Part shown: positions 27,223 to 32,942 of the stretch, piece after piece
Numbering within the stretch: the first letter of the stretch is position 1
Layout of the letters: every line of letters begins with the position of its first letter
Origin: Planctomycetaceae bacterium
Lineage (GTDB): Bacteria > Planctomycetota > Planctomycetia > Planctomycetales > Planctomycetaceae
Direction of reading: 5' to 3'
DNA: 32,942 nucleotides
Assembly: GCA_016795145.1 (NCBI GenBank)
Contig: JAEUII010000271.1
Span: forward strand, 1-32,942
Notes under the pieces: model-generated
What the model saw: the letters and a program-made list of their open reading frames with translations, nothing else
Told to the model about the DNA's origin: nothing
Databases searched by the model: none
Translations under genes and position numbers: made by a program

Positions 27223-27349
27223 TGCAAGCGCGTCCAGGACGATGGTTCAAAAGTCTGTTAGGCTACCGGCTCCTGCTGTACAGCATACACGTACGACGTC
27301 GGGAACTCCACACCCTGGAGTAGTAGGCGGGGAAAGCGGCGCAAAAAGA

Positions 27350-27377
27350 AAACGGCGACAGAAAACTGTCGCCGTTT
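27350..27377 (-). terminator. Strong intrinsic terminator of the 53-residue protein gene
   Basis: A perfect 12-bp inverted repeat (27350-27361 with 27366-27377) encloses a 4-nt loop. On the minus strand the stem is followed by TTTTCTTTTTG, a U-rich tract, which makes a textbook Rho-independent terminator 54 nt after the stop codon at 27432. Confidence 0.85.
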
Positions 27378-27395
27378 CAGTATGTTTCAGTCGTG

Positions 27396-27414
27396 TCGAT
27401 CGCTTCGCGATCGA
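27396..27414. repeat. Perfect 8-bp hairpin between stop codon and terminator
   Basis: TCGATCGC, a 3-nt loop TTC and GCGATCGA form a perfect hairpin in the 3' untranslated part of the small gene, 18 nt from the terminator stem. It could be a 3'-end stabilising structure or a protein site; nothing shows which. Confidence 0.5.
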
Positions 27415-27431
27415 AACGGTTTTTGTGTCGA

Positions 27432-27593
27432 TTATTCGAACTGGATGAACGGGCTCATGCGACGAGCCTTTGCCAGGATCTCAGCCTTCTCACCTTCATT
27501 TCGGCAGGCAGCAAACTTGGTTCGCAACTTGGTCAAACCGACTTTACGCTTACGTCGGCGAGCAATTTCTCGTTGTCGTTCAGTACGGCCCAT
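27432..27593 (-). CDS. Small basic conserved planctomycete protein (possibly DUF6800)
   Basis: A 53-residue, strongly basic protein: MGRTERQREIARRRKRKVGL at the start, then a helix-rich segment and the end ARRMSPFIQFE. From memory, short proteins with this R/K-rich start and a SPF ending are conserved across planctomycetes and listed as DUF6800; I hold that name with moderate confidence. The charge suggests RNA, ribosome or DNA binding, but that is inference. ATG 27593 was chosen because the conserved pattern begins there; the frame stays open to 27746, but those residues lie upstream of the likely promoter. The gene has its own promoter-like sequence and a strong terminator, so it is transcribed alone. 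Confidence 0.75.
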   Translation of the reverse strand: MGRTERQREIARRRKRKVGLTKLRTKFAACRNEGEKAEILAKARRMSPFIQFE

Positions 27594-27645
27594 GGAAGGA
27601 AAAATCCTGAGTAACTGGGAACACCGGGTCAATTTGAAGCGGAGC

Positions 27646-27673
27646 AGGATACACGGAGCCGCAGCAAAGTCAA
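27646..27673 (-). promoter_or_regulatory. Sigma-70-like promoter of the 53-residue protein gene
   Basis: On the minus strand, TTGACT (27668-27673) and TATCCT (27646-27651) are separated by 16 nt. They match the housekeeping consensus at five and four of six positions and would give a leader of about 45 nt to ATG 27593. Confidence 0.45.
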
Positions 27674-27783
27674 TCCGAAGCTGCAATTCGCCTAATTTCC
27701 GCCAAATTTGAGCAGAATATCGGCCAAGCCAGGTGCTCAAATCCATGCTTCATCAGCATTTCCACAGCGGAAAACCAATTCCA

Positions 27784-28566
27784 CTACCGGTCGGTTTTCG
27801 GTCCAACCATTCCCTGCCTTCGTAATGCGGCCAGATTCTGCGTCATCCCCTGAGCAATGGCGGATGCGTCTGACCCCAGTGCCACAAAGCGAAATCCCAG
27901 TGTTTTGTGCTGTTCAACCAGCTCCGGACGCGAGAGGATCCCAGCCACTTTCCCATGCCTCTGGCATGCTTTCACCACTGTCTGAAGATGTTGCAGAAAC
28001 AGTGGCTGCGTAAAGTCACCTGGATGCCCCATATTGACGGACAAGTCCATCGGGCCCACAAAGAGCACGTCGACACCTTCCACAGCCGCCATCGACTCCG
28101 CTTCGGCAACAGCCTCAGGAGTTTCGATCTGAACAATCACACAGGATTTTTCGTTCGCTTCCGCCAGGTACTTCTGCCAGTTTCGACCGTAGTCTGTCGC
28201 GCGAATGACCTGGGCAACGCCGCGACTGCCGACGGGAGGATACTTCACGAGCTGCACCGCGCGCGCTGCTTCCTGGGCGTTGGCCACGTATGGAAACATG
28301 ATTCCAGCCGCGCCGCTGTCCATCACAAACTTCACGTCATCGCCATTCAGCGATCGGACGCGAACAATCGGAGCAGCAGTTGAACCCTGAGCGGCCAACA
28401 ACAGAGGCCGAAGGTCGGCCCATGATCCTGACCCGTGCTCAAGATCCAGCAACAACCAGTCGAAACCGAGGCCTGCGGCAATCTCAATCGCTGCCGAACT
28501 GCCCAGATTCAAAAACGTTCCAGCCATGACCTGACTGGCCATACGCTCTCGATCAATCCACTGCAT
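27784..28566 (-). CDS. HpcH/HpaI family metal-dependent aldolase
   Basis: A 260-residue class II pyruvate aldolase: members cleave 2-keto-3-deoxy or 4-hydroxy-2-oxo acids to pyruvate and an aldehyde. The barrel landmarks are present: LLLDLEHG with D41 and H44, the VRVRS arginines at 69 and 71, YPPVGSRG, the metal ligands E148 (VQIETPE) and D174 (VGPMDLS), and the usual family length. It resembles 4-hydroxy-2-oxoheptanedioate and 2-keto-3-deoxy-L-rhamnonate aldolases; the exact substrate cannot be told from sequence alone. ATG 28566 has AGAGAGA as a ribosome-binding site. No sugar-acid pathway gene lies nearby, so context does not help. Confidence 0.88.
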   Translation of the reverse strand: MQWIDRERMASQVMAGTFLNLGSSAAIEIAAGLGFDWLLLDLEHGSGSWADLRPLLLAAQGSTAAPIVRVRSLNGDDVKFVMDSGAAGIMFPYVANAQEAARAVQLVKYPPVGSRGVAQVIRATDYGRNWQKYLAEANEKSCVIVQIETPEAVAEAESMAAVEGVDVLFVGPMDLSVNMGHPGDFTQPLFLQHLQTVVKACQRHGKVAGILSRPELVEQHKTLGFRFVALGSDASAIAQGMTQNLAALRRQGMVGPKTDR

Positions 28567-28642
28567 GCTCGATCTCTCTTACTTCGTTGTGCGTATGATG
28601 CGGAAGTTTCACGAAACGGCGGCAAAGAACTCCTGTGGGAAC

Positions 28643-29737
28643 TTAGCTCTTCTTCTTGCCGCCGCCAAACCAGCCCCAAATGGATCCAAAAATCCGAGCA
28701 AAGAAGCTCGGATGCAGAACCTGCTCCGTCCACGTCTTTCGCGAACGTGTGAAGTTGTTCCACGCCATATCAACATAGGGTTCGTAGGTGTTGCGTACAG
28801 AAGCCCACAATCCCTGTTTGTGAATTCTGCCGAGCGAATCGAAGTAGTGTCCGAAGATATTTCGATTCACAATCTTGCCTGCGACAAACAGCCCGGTAAA
28901 TGTTCCCTGAGTCGCATTTCGAATCGACTCCAGCGTCTGCATCGCGACGGCACCGGAAACGCCAAGCAGACTGACGTTCTCTGATGTTGCAAGGTCCTTC
29001 ATCTGCTGCCAGTAGCCTTTCAGCTCGGACTCCGGAATCAACTGAGTCGGATCGATCTCATTCAAGGCCGCTCGTGTCTGTCGCAGACTCTCCTTTAGTT
29101 CGTCCAGTGACAAAGGAGGCTGATCAAACTGACTTGCGGCTTTACCACTCGCGTTCTTAATCGCATCAAACACGTCATCCACTTTGTGAATGGTTGAACT
29201 GTCATCGATCAGCCCCTGCTTCTGGAGCTCGTCTGCCAGTTCCTTCAGATACACACGTGTCCCATAGGCCGCGTCACTCACAATGGCAAGAATCCATAAG
29301 GGCGACACATGGAGCGTCGTCAGTCCGGCAATATCGATAAAGTTGCCAACGGCCTTCTTGGCAATGAATCTGCCCGCATCCGCCTGCTGCGGATCTGCGC
29401 CATTTGCCCCGGCAGCGGCGTCCTTGCATGAAGGCTGTGCGTCAGGGACCGTTGGCGTCTCCGAAGGAGCGACGGAACCAATTGAGGTCAGCAGAAAGTT
29501 GAGTGAGTTTCGGACGGCAACTTCATAGCTCTTGGAATCCTGAAACGCCTGCGGAACAACAAACTCCGCTATCTCCCGGGCGGTCCCTGCTGTCAGTCCA
29601 ACAGCGCTGCGGAGCAGGCGTTCGGGCAGGGAAACCCCGTAAAGAAGAGTATCCAGCAGTGATGCCGAGGCGTTTTCCGGCTTACCCGTCTGATCAGCTG
29701 GCCGGGGAATTGAAGTATCTGACATACCTGAGTCCAT
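28643..29737 (-). CDS. Conserved protein of unknown function
   Basis: A 364-residue protein that I do not recognise with certainty. Visible features: a polar N-terminus, a helical segment [20 protein letters not shown] followed by [20 protein letters not shown], a low-complexity Ala-rich linker around 100-125, a hydrophobic helix pair ([20 protein letters not shown] and onward to about residue 165), an amphipathic helical region rich in Lys, Glu and Gln, a second hydrophobic stretch ([17 protein letters not shown]) and a basic C-terminal GGGKKKS. It may be membrane-associated, distantly like the EcsC group, but that link is weak. ATG 29737 and ATG 29725 are both possible starts. It is upstream of the aldolase gene on the same strand and divergent from nrdR. 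Confidence 0.7.
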   Translation of the reverse strand: MDSGMSDTSIPRPADQTGKPENASASLLDTLLYGVSLPERLLRSAVGLTAGTAREIAEFVVPQAFQDSKSYEVAVRNSLNFLLTSIGSVAPSETPTVPDAQPSCKDAAAGANGADPQQADAGRFIAKKAVGNFIDIAGLTTLHVSPLWILAIVSDAAYGTRVYLKELADELQKQGLIDDSSTIHKVDDVFDAIKNASGKAASQFDQPPLSLDELKESLRQTRAALNEIDPTQLIPESELKGYWQQMKDLATSENVSLLGVSGAVAMQTLESIRNATQGTFTGLFVAGKIVNRNIFGHYFDSLGRIHKQGLWASVRNTYEPYVDMAWNNFTRSRKTWTEQVLHPSFFARIFGSIWGWFGGGKKKS

Positions 29738-29913
29738 CGTCGTTGTGCGGAAGTTCTGTCTGTTCAGCGAACGAAACAGTTCTTAAGCCGGTTCACGTCA
29801 AAGTGCAAATCGGGCTTATCATAGGTCAGTCATTCTTCAGCGAAAGTCCCGCAGGTGTGAACAAAGCTCTCCAAAGAGATTTTCACACTCATCAACGCAT
29901 CTCACGGTGGCAC

Positions 29914-29944
29914 TTGCAACTTCACCTTGGTACCCGGCTACAAT
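29914..29944 (+). promoter_or_regulatory. Possible promoter of nrdR
   Basis: TTGCAA (29914-29919) and TACAAT (29939-29944) resemble -35 and -10 boxes, but the 19-nt spacer is longer than optimal. They lie about 72 nt upstream of the nrdR start in the 278-nt divergent region, which shows nothing else I can name. Confidence 0.28.
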
Positions 29945-30015
29945 GTCGATTCAGAGATCCGGGATCCGTTCGGTATCACGAAACGATCCCGCCTCACACT
30001 CTCAAGGAACTCTGC

Positions 30016-30486
30016 GTGCGGTGTCCGTTCTGCAAACATGACGAAACGAAAGTGATCGATTCGCGCAATAGCCAGGATTTCTCAATCCGTCGTCGGCGCG
30101 AATGTCTGAGCTGCGAACGTCGCTTCACGACTTACGAACGGATTGAAGAATCGCCAATTCGAGTCATCAAGAAGGACGGCACGCGCGTTCCCTTTGACCG
30201 GGAGAAGATTCGATCGGGTGTGGAGAAGGCCTGCTACAAGCGTCCAGTAAGCCCGGAACAGGTGGACCGGCTGGTTGGTGACGTCGAAGCGGCGATTTAC
30301 GAAGACGGCGAACGGGAAGTCTCATCACGCCGCATCGGCGAACTTGTCTTCAACGCCCTGCGAGATCTCGATAAGGTCGCATTCGTACGCTTCGCCTCGG
30401 TCTATCGCGAGTTTCAGGATGTTCACGATTTCGTTGACGAACTGAAGCCGATTCTGGACAGAAACCGCCGCGACAGTTCTCATTAG
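30016..30486 (+). CDS. nrdR: Transcriptional repressor NrdR of ribonucleotide reductase genes
   Basis: A 156-residue repressor that senses ATP/dATP and controls ribonucleotide reductase genes. The zinc ribbon is C3-x2-C6 (CPFC) with C30-x2-C33 (CLSC), followed by RRFTTYER. The ATP-cone covers about 47-140: [20 protein letters not shown], then the helical part ending [13 protein letters not shown]. Length and order are standard. The start is GTG 30016, giving the usual (M)RCPFC N-terminus, with AAGGA at 30004-30008 as ribosome-binding site; the frame stays open far upstream, but those residues are not NrdR. No reductase gene lies in the window, so its targets are elsewhere. Confidence 0.93.
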   Translation: MRCPFCKHDETKVIDSRNSQDFSIRRRRECLSCERRFTTYERIEESPIRVIKKDGTRVPFDREKIRSGVEKACYKRPVSPEQVDRLVGDVEAAIYEDGEREVSSRRIGELVFNALRDLDKVAFVRFASVYREFQDVHDFVDELKPILDRNRRDSSH

Positions 30487-30513
30487 GGTAGATCACTGTT
30501 ATACCACCCTAAT
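30482..30513 (+). terminator. Inverted repeat overlapping the nrdR stop codon
   Basis: ATTAGGGT (30482-30489) and ACCCTAAT (30506-30513) are perfect inverted repeats with a 16-nt spacer. The nrdR stop TAG lies in the left arm. No clear U-run follows (AAGTTTGC), so it may be a weak terminator, a 3'-end structure or an operator. Confidence 0.4.
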
Positions 30514-30675
30514 AAGTTTGCAACATCCTGACCGGCATCCTGAGAAACTCTTGCCCTCCCTGCTCAACGACGCCAGCGGATCCGTTGCTCGTCCCAAGCC
30601 CGCGTTGCTCGCCTGCCCGAAACACTCGAACACCGCGCGCTCGATTCAGAGTCTGACGTAACCCTGAGCATCCTT

Positions 30676-32942
30676 ATGCGCACGTCGCCCCTCTGGCAGT
30701 GTCCGCCTGTTCCTCGCGCTTTGCAGCTCGCTCTGCTGATGCTCGGGGGCATCTGGATCACCGACTGGCAGCACTGGTCCATGTCATTCCTTCTTAGCGC
30801 TGCAGCGTTCTGCCTTTGCGGTGCCGGCATACTCCGGCGCCGATGGCCGCACTCGGAATCTGCTCTTCTTGCGGTCTGCGTCTTTCTGCTCGGCGGCATC
30901 CTTTGGGCTCGCCTCTACCACGACAACAGCACCCGCGACCTGGATCAGGTTCTCGGCGATCAGCCTTCTCTGAAAGATGCGACCATCCGCTTACAGGGAA
31001 TCATCGCGAGTATTCCGGCACTGGATACAGCCGGACAACAGCGTGGCTCGGTCATCGATACCGCTGAACCCCGTACCCTTTTCCTGTTCGATGTGAAGGA
31101 ACTCATTCTTCCGGAATCCCGACTTTCAGTCAGAGGTCGCTGCCGTGTTCTGGTCGACGGCGACGTCACTGCTCAAATTGTCTGGGGTGATGATGTGATG
31201 CTCACAGGACGCCTTGATGTGGCCAGCCCGCCCATGAACCCGGGCGAGTTTGATTTTGCCACTCATCTGAAACGCTGCGGCATCGCCGCGATGGTTTTCC
31301 TGAAACACTCCAGCGCGATTGAAGTCACAAAGTCTCATGGCCTGTGGACAGCACGAGGGTTGCTGAACGCCTTTCGTCAGGAAACAGCACAGCTCCTTGA
31401 ACAACATCTTTCGTCAACGAACCGAGCCACTGCGGAAGCGCTGCTCCTTGGAAATCGTGGACACCTTTCGACTGATCTGGAACGTGATTTTATTTCGAGC
31501 GGAACAATGCACCTGCTGGCAATCTCGGGATTACATGTCGGCATCCTCTATGTGTTCCTCATTCGCATCTTCAACCTGCTGCTGGTTCGGCGCAATCACG
31601 CGATCATCTTTGCGGGACTAATCTGTCTGCTGTACGCGTTTCTGACAGATCTGCGTCCCTCGGTCCTGCGAGCCTCGGTGTTCATTCTCTTCAGCGTGTT
31701 GGGACAGCTGATCTGCCGAGAGATCCGTATGGGAACTCTCATCGGTCTGACGGCTCTTTCTTTGCTGGTCTTCGATCCTGGGATCGCATTTGATGTTGGC
31801 GCCTGGCTGTCGTTTCTAGCTGTCGGCGCCCTTGGCTGGGTGACCGAACGTCAGCCAGTCACGGAAGATCGCGAAGCTCCGGCAGATGCACTGGGCTGGC
31901 GCGATCATCTTCGCGACTGGCTGAACCACACGACGCGATGGCTGCAAAAGAGCCTGCATCAGATGCTCGCCGTAACATTGCTCTCTGCTCCGCTGGTAGC
32001 TTCTCAGTTTCATCTTGTGTCACTCTCCGGAATGGTCGTCAACATTCTGCTGATCCCATTTTCGACAGTCACGCTGATCAGCGGTTATGTCTTCGTCGCG
32101 GCAGGACTGCTCTTTCCTCCCGTTGCTTTCCTGTTTGGCGGTGTGTTTGAACTGTGTCTTTCGGTCCTGAACCAGTGCGTTGGCTGGACAGCGGACGTTC
32201 GTTTTGGCTTCCTGATGATTCCCGATCTGCCCAGGTGGTTTCTTCCCGCCTATTACGCTCTGCTTATTCTCTCAGCATCTGCGGCTCGGTCCGTCATTCG
32301 GCAGTCGCTGCGAATCGCACTTCTGCTGCTTGTGATCTGTCAGCTTTGGTTCGTGTGTCGATCGAAGGAGGTTCCGGAACTCACTTGCACCGTTCTGAGT
32401 GTGGGCCACGGTAATGCCGTCGTTGTTGAGCTGGGCCATCGAGTCATCGTGATCGATGCCGGCGCGATGAATCGAGGAGAGTCGGCGGCCGACATCGTTT
32501 CCCGATACCTCTGGAAACGCGGACATCGTATGATCGACACACTGATTCTGTCGCACCCCGATGCCGATCACTACAACGCAGCTCCGGAGTTACTGGAGCG
32601 CATGCCCGTCGGACGAATCTGTATCAGCAGGGAGTTCGCATCCTCATCCGCGCCCGAAGTCCGATCTCTGCTGTCTCGTATTGAGTCGCTCGATATTCCT
32701 CTGTCGATCGTGGCACATGGAGACTCACTCGCTGACCCGTCTGCGAATCCTCGATGGTCGATCCGCTTCCTTCAGTATGCAGCCGGGAATGACCACGACC
32801 CGGATGATAATGAGATGAGCCTGGTCGCGATTTTTGAGTCTGGGCCGCACAGACTCTGCCTTCCTGGCGACCTGGAAGGCAAGGGGCAACAATCGCTCAT
32901 TCCGCTCCTGCCGCCCTCAGATGTCCTGGTGGCACCACATCA
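30676..32942 (+). CDS. comEC: ComEC/Rec2 family DNA uptake channel (3' end cut by the window)
   Basis: 755 codons are visible and the frame is still open at the window end. ComEC forms the inner-membrane channel for single-stranded DNA in natural transformation. The N-terminal hydrophobic helices and DUF4131-like beta region cover about 1-230. The competence domain begins near LLLGNRGHLS (about 259) and contains the hallmark MHLLAISGLHVG, with a long series of membrane helices to about 560. The C-terminal metallo-beta-lactamase-like domain starts at about 573 (LSVGHGNAVVVEL, where VGQGDA is more usual), with VIDAG and SHPDADHYN (H627, D629, D631, H632) and LPGDLEG near the cut. ATG 30676 is the first ATG after the in-frame stop at 30541-30543; its ribosome-binding site is weak. 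It lies 189 nt after nrdR on the same strand. Confidence 0.92.
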   Translation, partial: MRTSPLWQCPPVPRALQLALLMLGGIWITDWQHWSMSFLLSAAAFCLCGAGILRRRWPHSESALLAVCVFLLGGILWARLYHDNSTRDLDQVLGDQPSLKDATIRLQGIIASIPALDTAGQQRGSVIDTAEPRTLFLFDVKELILPESRLSVRGRCRVLVDGDVTAQIVWGDDVMLTGRLDVASPPMNPGEFDFATHLKRCGIAAMVFLKHSSAIEVTKSHGLWTARGLLNAFRQETAQLLEQHLSSTNRATAEALLLGNRGHLSTDLERDFISSGTMHLLAISGLHVGILYVFLIRIFNLLLVRRNHAIIFAGLICLLYAFLTDLRPSVLRASVFILFSVLGQLICREIRMGTLIGLTALSLLVFDPGIAFDVGAWLSFLAVGALGWVTERQPVTEDREAPADALGWRDHLRDWLNHTTRWLQKSLHQMLAVTLLSAPLVASQFHLVSLSGMVVNILLIPFSTVTLISGYVFVAAGLLFPPVAFLFGGVFELCLSVLNQCVGWTADVRFGFLMIPDLPRWFLPAYYALLILSASAARSVIRQSLRIALLLLVICQLWFVCRSKEVPELTCTVLSVGHGNAVVVELGHRVIVIDAGAMNRGESAADIVSRYLWKRGHRMIDTLILSHPDADHYNAAPELLERMPVGRICISREFASSSAPEVRSLLSRIESLDIPLSIVAHGDSLADPSANPRWSIRFLQYAAGNDHDPDDNEMSLVAIFESGPHRLCLPGDLEGKGQQSLIPLLPPSDVLVAPH

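Noticed and set aside
29503..30015. Long N-terminal extension of nrdR in the same open frame
   Set aside because: NrdR proteins start directly at the zinc ribbon; GTG 30016 has a ribosome-binding site and gives the standard length.

Overview
The window looks like a chromosomal segment of a planctomycete (Planctomycetia). The evidence is the set of family hallmarks present together: an ECF sigma factor fused by overlap to a TPR-bearing Ser/Thr kinase, two secreted proteins with the N-terminal LEVR-x-LL signature (LEPR-XLL type), a DUF1559 pilin-like protein followed by a small lipoprotein, a very long SdrD/cadherin-like surface protein, and zinc-ribbon and PQQ-propeller proteins. I see no tRNA, rRNA, transposase, integrase, CRISPR array or phage gene, so this reads as vertically inherited chromosome. 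The species cannot be named from the sequence.

Layout. (1) 342-12480, plus strand: ECF sigma factor, then a membrane-spanning Ser/Thr kinase with TPRs whose start overlaps the sigma stop, then a secreted matrixin-type metalloprotease, then a 2090-residue surface protein (seven SdrD-B repeats, an integrin-beta-like vWA domain, an Ig-like domain, four exact 288-bp Ig-like repeats, an NHL-like region and a Ser-rich tail). (2) 12842-16495, plus strand: a tightly overlapping ABC importer operon resembling ynjB-ynjC-ynjD, with the permease split into two genes, facing a convergent ynjF-like CDP-alcohol phosphatidyltransferase (16535-17155, minus). (3) 17210-19218, minus: small lipoprotein, DUF1559 pilin-like protein, Bcp-type peroxiredoxin; divergent from a PQQ-type beta-propeller protein (19395-20687, plus). 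(4) 20827-27222, minus: a hybrid histidine kinase with a predicted extracytoplasmic TPR sensor, followed 78 nt later by a 1200-residue membrane-anchored zinc-ribbon/propeller-like protein. (5) 27432-29737, minus: a 53-residue basic protein with its own promoter-like sequence and a strong terminator, an HpcH/HpaI-family aldolase, and a conserved protein of unknown function. (6) 30016-end, plus: nrdR, then comEC, cut by the window end.

How the parts may work together (inference): the sigma factor and kinase form one signalling unit that may control the cell-surface proteins next to it. The ynj-like genes form one importer of unknown substrate. The hybrid kinase and zinc-ribbon/propeller protein are probably one transcription unit and may be a sensing or envelope-monitoring pair. 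The most interesting items are the integrin-beta-like domain in the giant surface protein, the kinase/propeller pair, and the ynjF-ynjBCD neighbourhood, which I recall being present in Escherichia coli as well.
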